Assembly: GCA_964505065.1 (NCBI GenBank)
Contig: CAZDGF010000078.1
Location: forward strand, 1-10,037
Direction: 5' to 3'
Length of the DNA: 10,037 bases
From: JABMMZ01 sp964505065
GTDB lineage: Bacteria > Bacteroidota > Bacteroidia > NS11-12g > UBA955
Part shown: positions 1-5,854 of the stretch, piece by piece
How positions within the stretch are numbered: the first letter of the stretch is position 1
Layout of the letters: each line of letters begins with the position of its first letter
Notes under the pieces: generated by a model
Database searches by the model: none
Seen by the model: only the letters and a program-made list of their open reading frames with translations
What the model was told of the DNA's origin: nothing
Program-made: the position numbers and the translations under genes

Positions 1-53
1 AGGCTTGTTATTGCTAATATTACTGGAATATGATTAATTACGGATATACAGAA
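1..53. repeat. Left arm of 53-bp terminal inverted repeat
   Basis: Bases 1-53 are the exact reverse complement of 9984-10036; identity stops at base 54. No gene lies wholly inside. Read inward, one frame (2-37) gives a short hydrophobic tail ending at TAA, GLLLLILLEYD, which could be the C-terminus of a gene lying outside the window, but a second frame also gives a short tail ending at TGA (31-33), so this is not decisive. The identity is seen directly; its origin (flanking repeat, mobile-element end or assembly break) is inference. Confidence 0.9.
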
Positions 54-107
54 ATTAAATATAAATACCGAATTAATCTAAATTATTACTAAAAAAAACT
101 TAAAACA

Positions 108-674
108 ATGCATAAAATTAATAAAATATTAGAAGACAATAAAGTTTGGGCTGAAAGTAAAATCCAATTAGATAAATCTTTTTTTTCTAAATTGGTAGCC
201 ATTCAAGAGCCTTATTTTTTATGGATAGGCTGCTCGGATAGTAGAGTGCCTGCCAACGAAATTACAAATACCCAACCTGGAGAAATGTTTGTTCATAGAA
301 ACATAGCCAATGTTGTAGATATTAACGATTTAAACCTGATGAGTGTGGTACATTATGCTGTAGTATATTTGAAAGTAAGACATATTATTGTATGTGGTCA
401 TTATGGTTGTGGTGGTATTAAAGCTGCTTTCACCTCTCAAAGCTTTGGCTTAATGGATGAGTGGTTGGGTAAAATTAAAAACACATTAAATGAAAATAAA
501 TCTATTATTGATGTATGTACCGACCAAGAAAGTAAGGAAAAAAAACTAGTTGAATTAAATGTTTTAGCTGGTGTTGAAAAATTAAAAAAGCTTGATACAG
601 TTATTGAAAGTGGCATTATGCTTCATGGTTGGGTTTACGATTTACACGATGGCATTTTACATAGATTGGTTTAA
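108..674 (+). CDS. Beta-class carbonic anhydrase
   Basis: A 188-residue cytoplasmic zinc enzyme for reversible hydration of CO2 to bicarbonate. The beta-class signature is complete: CSDSR at residues 42-46 (zinc ligand Cys42 and the catalytic Asp44/Arg46 pair) and HYGCGG at 98-103 (zinc ligands His98 and Cys101). The family's closing HGWVYDL is at 173-179. Length is slightly below the usual 200-220 residues, but no core segment is missing. The ATG at 108 lies in an A-rich leader without a Shine-Dalgarno site, usual for Bacteroidota. I found no good promoter in the 54 bases between the terminal repeat and the gene, so it may be read from upstream sequence outside the window. Its stop is 8 bp from the stop of the convergent GreA-like gene, with no terminator hairpin between them. 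The usual role is supplying bicarbonate to carboxylases or balancing pH. Confidence 0.96.
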   Translation: MHKINKILEDNKVWAESKIQLDKSFFSKLVAIQEPYFLWIGCSDSRVPANEITNTQPGEMFVHRNIANVVDINDLNLMSVVHYAVVYLKVRHIIVCGHYGCGGIKAAFTSQSFGLMDEWLGKIKNTLNENKSIIDVCTDQESKEKKLVELNVLAGVEKLKKLDTVIESGIMLHGWVYDLHDGILHRLV

Positions 675-682
675 AACCTACA

Positions 683-1141
683 CTATTGAATTGCCAATAT
701 TTCAAATTGTTGATTATTCAATGTGTATGTATTGCCTATAATTTTTAAAGCCAATAATTTACCTAAAGGCGAATGGGGCGAAATAGCCATAATTTCCTGC
801 TTATCTACCACTATTTTTCCCAATCCAGTAGCTATAAAAATAGTATTTTGATTGGTAATTACCAATGCCCCTAATACCACTTTATTGTATTGATTTTGAA
901 GTTTTATTTGGTTGATAATAGCTAATTCTTGTTTCAGTAAAACCAATTGTTTAGCATACATTTCTTTATTCATGTGCCCCATGGCTCGGCTGGTTTCAAA
1001 CTTATCGCCAGCACTACTTTTATCCTCACTTATTGTAGATTCTTGTGCATTATTCATCGCTTTTTCAGCATTTTCTATCCTTTGAGCCAGCAAGGATTTA
1101 CAATGATTTAAAATATCGTTTTTATTCAAATTTACTATCAT
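683..1141 (-). CDS. GreA/GreB-like RNA polymerase secondary-channel protein
   Basis: A 152-residue protein with the two-part layout of Gre factors. Residues about 7-80 form a charged, Ala/Gln/Lys-rich helical region interrupted at 42-54 by SSAGDKFETSRAM. Residues about 87-152 match the Gre C-terminal fold, with the telltale SPHSPLGKLLALKIIGN at 121-137 and a final EILAI. In GreA the coiled-coil tip carries GDLxEN, whose Asp and Glu stimulate transcript cleavage by RNA polymerase. Here GDKFE (45-49) puts Asp46 and Glu49 at the same three-residue spacing. Many Bacteroidota encode such 150-residue proteins, and from memory databases often label them 3-oxoacyl-ACP synthase, which the sequence does not support: there is no ketosynthase Cys-His-His core and it is far too short. 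The role at RNA polymerase is inferred. Whether it cleaves backtracked RNA, or competes like Rnk or DksA, is open. The start codon is ATG; 76 bp separate it from the membrane-protein gene upstream on the same strand. Confidence 0.8.
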   Translation of the reverse strand: MIVNLNKNDILNHCKSLLAQRIENAEKAMNNAQESTISEDKSSAGDKFETSRAMGHMNKEMYAKQLVLLKQELAIINQIKLQNQYNKVVLGALVITNQNTIFIATGLGKIVVDKQEIMAISPHSPLGKLLALKIIGNTYTLNNQQFEILAIQ

Positions 1142-1217
1142 TACAAATTAAATAATTATTGCTAATTTTTGTTAGAAAAAAGTAATTGTAGGTATTTAAT
1201 AACCATTTTATGTGATT

Positions 1218-1511
1218 TTAAATTAATATTTTAAGCATTAAAATAAGCCCACCTATTAACATGGTTGCTATCATTAAGCCTTTACTAATATTATCTTTGT
1301 TAAATTTTAACAAAATAAAAAACAAAGCTACATTTGGAAACAATGCAAAAGACATAACAGGCACATATACATTGCCTTTAAAAAATATACCAAAAAATTC
1401 TTTTAAAGGCATGCCCGAAGGCGCCATGGATAAAGAAATTATTAACATAAAAATAGCTGCAATAAGCAAGCCTAATCCTACTCCGAGCATTATTTCTTTT
1501 CTTGGTGACAA
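1218..1511 (-). CDS. Small three-helix membrane protein, function unknown
   Basis: A 97-residue protein that I do not recognise by name. Hydrophobicity suggests three membrane helices at about 8-28, 48-69 and 77-97, with a short charged loop (KFNKDNISKG, 69-78) and a positive N-terminus (SPRKE), favouring the N-terminus inside. No enzyme motif is visible. The longest form starts at TTG (1511-1509), three bases after the surE stop codon, which suggests translational coupling. The alternative is the in-frame ATG at 1490, which would remove the charged PRKEI leader and start almost in the first helix. I prefer TTG because the longer form has the usual charged start of such proteins, but this is unproven. 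It is the third gene of the dehydrogenase-surE-membrane protein run, and 76 bp precede the GreA-like gene. Confidence 0.7.
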   Translation of the reverse strand: MSPRKEIMLGVGLGLLIAAIFMLIISLSMAPSGMPLKEFFGIFFKGNVYVPVMSFALFPNVALFFILLKFNKDNISKGLMIATMLIGGLILMLKILI

Positions 1512-1514
1512 AAT

Positions 1515-2273
1515 TTATAGCAATTGTTTTAAATGTTGGATAACACTGTTTGATGTTAAATCGAACTTGGTGGGCACTACGCTTGCAAAATTATTTTCTA
1601 CTGCCCAAAGGTCGGTATCGTTGTCATCAGGCTCTTGGTTTATCAATATGCCTGTCATCCAATAATATTTTCTACCTTGTGGGTCAAGTTTTTCTTCAAA
1701 ATTTTCTGCATACCTTGCACTTGCTTGTTTGCATACTTTTAAGCCTTTTATTTCTTTCGAATTAGGAAAATTTACATTTAACAGCGTGCCATAAGGCAAT
1801 GGGTTTTCTAATATTTTATTTACTATTTTGGTAATAAATGGGCGGCAATATTCAAAATTGGCATTGCTACTATAATCGTTCAAAGAAAAACCAATGGCTT
1901 GCACACCATCAATACCAGCCTCTACCGCAGCACTCATTGTGCCACTGTATATTACATTAATGCTGTAATTTGGTCCGTGGTTTATACCCGATACCATAAT
2001 ATTGGGTCGCCTTGTGCATACTTTGTCTAAAGCCAATTTTACGCAATCGGCAGGTGTGCCGCTACATTCGTAGGCTTTTACGCCTTCAAAAATAAACGAT
2101 TCTTTTAAACGCAAAGGCAATGTTACAGTAATAGCATGCCCCATAGCACTTTGAGGTTTATCGGGTGCTACAACTATTACCTCTCCTATTTGCTGCATTT
2201 GTTCTACAAGCACACGCAAGCCAGGGGCTGTTATACCATCATCGTTTGAGATTAAAATTAAAGGTTTTTGCAT
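1515..2273 (-). CDS. surE: 5'/3'-nucleotidase SurE
   Basis: A 252-residue metal-dependent phosphatase. The family removes phosphate from nucleoside 5'- and 3'-monophosphates and, in some members, short polyphosphate; it is cytoplasmic and linked to stationary-phase survival. The metal site is intact: SNDDG at 9-13 (Asp11, Asp12), Ser42 in PDKPQSAMGHA, and Asn98 in SGINHGPN (95-102). The other family blocks GTPADCVKLAL (72-82) and YSGTMSAAVEAG (109-120) are present. Length is normal. It starts at ATG and lies 27 bp downstream of the hydroxyacyl-CoA dehydrogenase gene on the same strand. Its stop is followed after 3 bp by the TTG of the small membrane protein, so the three genes are probably one transcript. 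No special link between SurE and fatty-acid metabolism is implied by this order. The exact substrate range cannot be read from sequence. Confidence 0.96.
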   Translation of the reverse strand: MQKPLILISNDDGITAPGLRVLVEQMQQIGEVIVVAPDKPQSAMGHAITVTLPLRLKESFIFEGVKAYECSGTPADCVKLALDKVCTRRPNIMVSGINHGPNYSINVIYSGTMSAAVEAGIDGVQAIGFSLNDYSSNANFEYCRPFITKIVNKILENPLPYGTLLNVNFPNSKEIKGLKVCKQASARYAENFEEKLDPQGRKYYWMTGILINQEPDDNDTDLWAVENNFASVVPTKFDLTSNSVIQHLKQLL

Positions 2274-2300
2274 GAAGGAAATTTATTTATAAAAAAAATG

Positions 2301-3188
2301 TTATTTAAAATTAGGTGCTACTACAAGCTCTTTTATACCTGCTGAATAATCGTAAAAACCTCTGCCAGATTTTATGCCAAAATCTCCTGCTGTTACCATA
2401 TTAATTAACAAAGGACTTGGCGCATATTTGGTATTGCCTAAGCCATCGTACAATACATTTAATATAGCAAGGCAAACATCTAAACCAATAAAATCTGCTA
2501 ATTGCAATGGTCCCATTGGGTGTGCCATACCTAATTTCATTACAGTATCTATTTCTTCAACCCCTGCCACACCTTCGTTTAAGGTAATTATTGCCTCATT
2601 TATCATAGGCATTAATATTCTATTGGCAACAAAGCCTGGATAATCATTAACCAAAGTAGGTGTTTTACCAATATTTTTACTCAAATTCATAATAATATCT
2701 GTTACCTCTTGGCTGGTTTTGTAGCCATTAATTACTTCTACCAATTTCATTACAGGCACAGGATTCATAAAGTGCATACCTATTACCTTATCTGGGCGAG
2801 CGGTTGTAGCTGCTATTTTGGTAATACTTATAGATGAAGTATTGGAAGATAATATGCAATGAGCAGGAGCTGCTGCATCTATATCTTTAAATAATTGTAG
2901 TTTAATGTTTACATTTTCTGTAGCTGCTTCTATTACCAAATCTGCATGGGCTACACCGTTTTTCAAATCGGTAGTAGTGGTAATATTGGCAAGTGTAGTT
3001 GCTTTTTGTTCCTCTGTAATTTGTTGTTTGGCTACTTGTCTATCCAAATTGCTGCCAATTTTAGCTATAGCTTTTTGCAAAGCATTTTCATTAATATCTA
3101 TTAAATTTACCGCATACCCATACATAGCAAACACATGTGCTATACCATTGCCCATTGTACCACAACCTATTACAGAAATATTCTTCAT
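2301..3188 (-). CDS. 3-hydroxybutyryl-CoA (3-hydroxyacyl-CoA) dehydrogenase
   Basis: A 295-residue soluble enzyme interconverting 3-hydroxyacyl-CoA and 3-oxoacyl-CoA with NAD(H). The N-terminal Rossmann fold begins with GCGTMGNG (8-15), and Asp31 at the end of the second strand points to NAD rather than NADP. The active-site set of the family is complete and correctly spaced: Ser118 in SSNTSS, His139 in GMHFMNP, Glu151 in KLVEV, and Asn189 in PGFVANR. The C-terminal helical dimerisation domain closes with GRGFYDYS. It is a stand-alone single-domain type like clostridial Hbd or PaaH, not fused to an enoyl-CoA hydratase. No thiolase, crotonase or acyl-CoA dehydrogenase gene is adjacent, so beta-oxidation, phenylacetate and butyrate pathways cannot be told apart here. 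It is the first gene of the run with surE. A TAAATTTG motif (3218-3211) lies 22 bp before the ATG and is a plausible promoter core. Confidence 0.95.
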   Translation of the reverse strand: MKNISVIGCGTMGNGIAHVFAMYGYAVNLIDINENALQKAIAKIGSNLDRQVAKQQITEEQKATTLANITTTTDLKNGVAHADLVIEAATENVNIKLQLFKDIDAAAPAHCILSSNTSSISITKIAATTARPDKVIGMHFMNPVPVMKLVEVINGYKTSQEVTDIIMNLSKNIGKTPTLVNDYPGFVANRILMPMINEAIITLNEGVAGVEEIDTVMKLGMAHPMGPLQLADFIGLDVCLAILNVLYDGLGNTKYAPSPLLINMVTAGDFGIKSGRGFYDYSAGIKELVVAPNFK

Positions 3189-3210
3189 TGTTATAAAATT
3201 TTTAAGGATG

Positions 3211-3218
3211 CAAATTTA
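3211..3218 (-). promoter_or_regulatory. Probable -7 element of the dehydrogenase-surE promoter
   Basis: On the minus strand this reads TAAATTTG, an exact match to the Bacteroidota -7 consensus TAnnTTTG, 22 bp upstream of the dehydrogenase ATG. The nearest upstream TTG on that strand (3249-3247) is 28 bp away, longer than the usual 17-23, so the -33 part is weak. Confidence 0.4.
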
Positions 3219-3242
3219 CGCTTTTACTCTTATATAATAAAG

Positions 3243-3308
3243 TTGGCAATTTATTAGTTTGCAGTTTTCAATAATACAAGTTGGCAAAATTTTTATTGGC
3301 ATTTGGCA
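3243..3308 (+). repeat. Four TTGGCA copies in the lipoprotein/dehydrogenase divergent region
   Basis: TTGGCA occurs at 3243-3248, 3281-3286, 3296-3301 and 3303-3308, all in the same orientation within 66 bp. The third copy supplies the TTG of the lipoprotein gene's likely -33 element; the fourth lies inside its spacer. Such clustering at a promoter suggests binding sites for a regulator, but the spacings (38, 15, 7) are irregular and chance in AT-rich sequence is not excluded. Confidence 0.4.
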
Positions 3309-3324
3309 AAAAGTTATATATTTG
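3296..3324 (+). promoter_or_regulatory. Bacteroidota-type promoter of the lipoprotein gene
   Basis: TTG at 3296-3298, an 18-bp spacer, then TATATTTG at 3317-3324 fits the TTG-N17-23-TAnnTTTG pattern known from Flavobacterium and relatives. Transcription would start near 3330, leaving a leader of about 100 nt. That leader is A-rich with no evident hairpin or riboswitch. Confidence 0.65.
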
Positions 3325-3430
3325 AAGCTGAATTTAAACTTTAATCTGTAAAAATTTAAAAAAAAAATTTGATGCAACCATTTTAAAAACATAAGACTAA
3401 ATTAGTACAAACAAATTAAATAAATATATT

Positions 3431-4087
3431 ATGAACAAGAAATTAATGAACAGCGCTTTAGCCTTATGTGCTATTTTAACTTTAACCATTATTGGTTGTA
3501 AAAAATCTGAAAACATTGTAACTCCTGCCGCAACTGAGCCAACTATTGAAGCCCAAGTGCTTATTGATGATGCAGATGTAGCATACAATGATGTAGAAAT
3601 TACCGGAGGTAGCGAAACAGAACAATTTTCAACACCAAATGAGGGACTGATTGAGGAATACACCTTTGTAGAAACCGATATGGATGATGCTGGTTTTAAA
3701 CGTGGTGTAGATAAAAAGTTTTTTGCCTGCCTTAAAAAATTAGACCATCTAGATTCTCAAGTATCGAAACTCAGACATGCTTTAAAAGCTTATGAAAATT
3801 GTAAAATACACGATGTTTTAAAACACCGTGAAGCATACAAAGCATTGCATGAACGTACAGAAAATTTAAGAAAAGAATATTTAGCTCAACTTAAAAATGG
3901 TAAAATTACAAAAGCCCAATTTGAAGCTAAAATGAAAGAATTGAGAACTAAATATGAAAATTCATTAAAAGAAATTAAACAAACACATGCCAAAAATTTT
4001 AATGCTTGCTACCATAAATTTATGAGAGCTATAAAAGAAATATTAACAGAAAAACAATGGAAAGCTTTTGTTCATTGTTATAGATAA
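3431..4087 (+). CDS. Spy/CpxP-like LTxxQ lipoprotein (putative)
   Basis: A 218-residue envelope protein. Residues 1-23 are a lipoprotein signal: MNKK, a hydrophobic stretch, then the lipobox I20-I21-G22-C23, so lipid-anchored Cys23 should be the first mature residue. Residues about 39-87 are strongly acidic and probably disordered. Residues about 90-218 are basic, His-rich and predicted all-helical, with ITKAQ at 159-163 and LTEKQ at 205-209. Two such (L/I)TxxQ motifs in a helical, basic, secreted protein are the hallmark of the Spy/CpxP stress chaperones and the CnrX-type metal sensors; assignment to that family is inference. Four cysteines in the helical part (100, 124, 193, 216) are unusual and could form two disulfides or bind metal. 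It appears to be transcribed alone: a good promoter lies upstream and a strong terminator 27 bp after the stop. No two-component system or metal efflux gene is in view. Confidence 0.75.
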   Translation: MNKKLMNSALALCAILTLTIIGCKKSENIVTPAATEPTIEAQVLIDDADVAYNDVEITGGSETEQFSTPNEGLIEEYTFVETDMDDAGFKRGVDKKFFACLKKLDHLDSQVSKLRHALKAYENCKIHDVLKHREAYKALHERTENLRKEYLAQLKNGKITKAQFEAKMKELRTKYENSLKEIKQTHAKNFNACYHKFMRAIKEILTEKQWKAFVHCYR

Positions 4088-4113
4088 AAAATTTAACGAA
4101 GAAAACACTTCCC

Positions 4114-4147
4114 AAAAAGCCTTTACTAAAAAAAGTAAAGGCTTTTT
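4114..4147 (+). terminator. Rho-independent terminator of the lipoprotein gene
   Basis: A perfect 14-bp stem: 4114-4127 (AAAAAGCCTTTACT) pairs with 4134-4147 around a six-A loop, and the T run extends to 4148. It begins 27 bp after the stop codon. The A tract on the left arm could make it work in both directions. Confidence 0.9.
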
Positions 4148-4300
4148 TAATCCCAAATTAATCAATAGGAAATTTGAAAAATTGAACTATTTGATTTAGT
4201 TGGGATTAACCCCGATTTAAAAATTGCAATTATGTTTTGTAAAAACATGATTTGCAATTTGTTATTCGATTCAGCAATTCTATTGCTGAATTTGGGTTAA
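4147..4300. repeat. Hairpin-rich, possibly MITE-like intergenic element
   Basis: The 219-bp gap between two convergent genes holds three hairpins after the terminator. (1) 4147-4164 pairs with 4192-4209, 16 of 18 bases, extended by ATAG (4165-4168) with CTAT (4187-4190). (2) 4221-4229 pairs perfectly with 4252-4260, with a further imperfect stem inside. (3) 4269-4278 pairs perfectly with 4282-4291 around TCT. The outer ends are also related: TTAATCCCAAATT (4147-4159) and the reverse complement of 4289-4300, TTAACCCAAATT, differ by one base gap, like short terminal inverted repeats. TTAACCC (4206-4212) can pair with GGGTTAA (4294-4300) to enclose hairpins 2 and 3. No open reading frame is evident. 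It could be a small non-autonomous mobile element, an extragenic palindromic element or a structured RNA. Confidence 0.55.
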
Positions 4301-4306
4301 TTGCTA

Positions 4307-4777
4307 TTATTCAATAAAATTTAGGCTTCCACCGCTTGGCGAAAACAACAAATCTATTGAGGAATCTATATCGTACAAATATTTGTAGCCTTTGGTTTCT
4401 TTTTGGCAAAAAGGTTCTATATTTTGCAATAGCTGGGTATAGCCCGCTAATGTAAGTTGGCAATTAAAATCTATATTATTTTCGGTAACAATACCCTCAT
4501 CTGTATTGCATATAGAAAAACTTAATGTACAATTTTTACTTTTTATAAAATTTACTTGGCTTAATTGAAATGTAATATTATTATCAGAATTTAAAAAACT
4601 CTCATCAATTTCTAAAAAATTAGAAATAGCTGTTTTTAATTCTTTAGAAATTTCTTTTTCTCCATTTTCTAATTCACTTACCCAATTTTGAGATTTATCA
4701 ATATAATTTGCTAAATTCTCTTGAGAAAGACCTTTAATCTGTCTAAAATATCTAACTTTTTTACCAACTGTATTCAT
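4307..4777 (-). CDS. XRE-family transcriptional regulator with unassigned C-terminal domain
   Basis: A 156-residue predicted DNA-binding protein. Residues about 4-60 are a Cro/C1-type helix-turn-helix: VRYFRQIKGLSQENLANYI, then the recognition region SQNWVSELENGE (29-40) and a closing helix ending FLEI. Residues about 65-156 are beta-rich with three cysteines (83, 90, 105) and match no ligand-binding domain I know. A metallopeptidase, cupin or S24 domain is not supported by any motif. It lies 28 bp downstream of RNase Z on the same strand but has its own promoter with the -7 element four bases from the ATG, so its mRNA is probably leaderless. No toxin partner is adjacent: the other neighbour is the structured element beyond its stop. 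The target is unknown, and autoregulation is a reasonable but untested guess. Confidence 0.8.
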   Translation of the reverse strand: MNTVGKKVRYFRQIKGLSQENLANYIDKSQNWVSELENGEKEISKELKTAISNFLEIDESFLNSDNNITFQLSQVNFIKSKNCTLSFSICNTDEGIVTENNIDFNCQLTLAGYTQLLQNIEPFCQKETKGYKYLYDIDSSIDLLFSPSGGSLNFIE

Positions 4778-4781
4778 TTTT

Positions 4782-4811
4782 CAAATATATAATATTTTAT
4801 CAAATTTACAA
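4782..4811 (-). promoter_or_regulatory. Promoter of the XRE regulator, apparently leaderless
   Basis: On the minus strand TTG (4811-4809, the last Leu codon of RNase Z), 19 bp, then TATATTTG (4789-4782). Only four bases (4781-4778) separate this from the ATG, so transcription should begin at or beside the start codon. Confidence 0.65.
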
Positions 4812-5717
4812 ATCAAAAACTGAACCTTCAGCCGCCAATTCAGTTGATGTAAATTCCATTCTTGCCTCATCTAATAAGGGTTGTAAATTATCGTAGCGAG
4901 AAGAAAAATGCCCAATTAACAATTTGCCTGCATTTGCCATTTTGGCTATTATACCAGCTTCTTTGGCTGTGCTATGGTAGCGTTCAGCAGCTTTTTGAGC
5001 TAAATTATGCAAGTATGTAGTTTCGTGGTAAAGCAAGGTTACATCTTTTATATATGGTACTATTGTTGGGTCGAAAATAGTATCGCTGCAATAAGCATAG
5101 CTTTTTACTGGTGCAGGATTGGTGGTAAGTATTGTATTGTCTATTTCTGTACCATTTTCAGCCACATAATTTTTACCTAATTTTATACTGCGGTAATAAG
5201 CAATTGGCACATTGTGCTGCTTAATAGCTTCCATAATTAGGTGGCGTTCTTTTTTGCCTTCTTTAATTAAAAAACCTGTGCAATGAATACGGTGCTGCAA
5301 TGGAAAAGAGCTTAATTCAAACGATTGTGTTTTTAAAATAAACTCTGACACATTGGGATTTGTAGGGTGAAATTTAATATCAAAATTGATATGCATACCG
5401 CCATGTAATATTTGTAAATCAATAATATTTTTGAGTGGCGCAGGACCAATAATGTGCAGCATTTGCTTTCTACCCATAAGGCTCATGGTAGAAATTAAAC
5501 CAATCAAGCCAAAATAATGGTCGCCATGAAGGTGGCTTATACAAATATAATCGATACCTGTATGTCTAATCCCAAATTGTATCAAGCGCATTTGTGTACC
5601 CTCGCCACAATCTATCATTATTTTTTCAGAACCTATTTTAAGTATCTGCGAAGTAGGATTTCTATCGCGTGTGGGGGTGGCACTACTGCTGCCTATTATG
5701 TACAATTGGGGATTCAA
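4806..5717 (-). CDS. rnz: Ribonuclease Z (tRNA 3' endonuclease)
   Basis: A 303-residue metallo-beta-lactamase-fold nuclease that trims the 3' trailer of tRNA precursors lacking an encoded CCA. The two-zinc site is complete: SHLHGDH at 61-67 (His62, His64, Asp66, His67), His142 in PLQHRIHCTG, Asp212 in YCSDT, and His270 in IGHFSSRY. The family motifs HETTY (231-235) and HSTAKEAG (248-255) follow in order. Length fits the short bacterial RNase Z of about 307 residues. The start is TTG (5717-5715), eight residues before the conserved GSSSATP, exactly where homologues begin. No in-frame ATG lies between this TTG and the conserved core, and I see none in the upstream frame as far as I read it. No clear promoter was found in the 137 bp separating it from the divergent dehydrogenase gene. 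The XRE gene follows 28 bp downstream. Confidence 0.96.
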   Translation of the reverse strand: MNPQLYIIGSSSATPTRDRNPTSQILKIGSEKIMIDCGEGTQMRLIQFGIRHTGIDYICISHLHGDHYFGLIGLISTMSLMGRKQMLHIIGPAPLKNIIDLQILHGGMHINFDIKFHPTNPNVSEFILKTQSFELSSFPLQHRIHCTGFLIKEGKKERHLIMEAIKQHNVPIAYYRSIKLGKNYVAENGTEIDNTILTTNPAPVKSYAYCSDTIFDPTIVPYIKDVTLLYHETTYLHNLAQKAAERYHSTAKEAGIIAKMANAGKLLIGHFSSRYDNLQPLLDEARMEFTSTELAAEGSVFDL

Positions 5718-5811
5718 AACAAAAAGAATATTAAACGAATATTTACTAATACAATTTTTTAGGGTATAGCCCCCAAATTAATTTGTATTTTTTTAGATTT
5801 TTTGTAATTAT

Positions 5812-5841
5812 TCCCAATCCAAAAAATAAAATGTAGGTTTG
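5812..5841 (+). promoter_or_regulatory. Promoter of the short-chain dehydrogenase gene
   Basis: TTG at 5812-5814, a 19-bp spacer, then TAGGTTTG at 5834-5841 fits the Bacteroidota consensus. The ATG at 5855 is 13 bases downstream, so the leader would be about 7-9 nt. Confidence 0.65.
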
Positions 5842-5854
5842 CAACTATTAACGT

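Noticed and set aside
1261..1665. Plus-strand open frame of 134 codons opposite the membrane protein and surE
   Set aside because: It lies antisense to two well-supported genes, and its translation is low-complexity with no recognisable motif.
2905..3237. Plus-strand open frame of 110 codons opposite the dehydrogenase gene
   Set aside because: It is a shadow of a conserved enzyme whose catalytic residues are all on the other strand.
3325..3430. Riboswitch or structured leader before the lipoprotein gene
   Set aside because: The roughly 100-nt leader is A-rich with long A tracts and no stable pairing that I could find.
3397..3663. Minus-strand open frame of 88 codons across the lipoprotein start
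   Set aside because: It covers the lipoprotein's signal peptide and leader in antisense, with no start signal or promoter of its own.
4206..4300. tRNA-like cloverleaf formed by an outer stem and two hairpins
   Set aside because: Only two inner arms are present. There is no T-loop consensus, no D-loop GG and no 3' CCA-type end, and the first hairpin competes for the outer stem.
4307..5717. Toxin-antitoxin or restriction-control role for the XRE gene
   Set aside because: No toxin-sized partner or restriction-modification gene is adjacent. The same-strand neighbour is a housekeeping tRNA-processing nuclease.
5517..5762. Plus-strand open frame of 81 codons opposite the RNase Z N-terminus
   Set aside because: The opposite strand encodes the zinc-binding motif of RNase Z, and the plus frame has no protein-like features.
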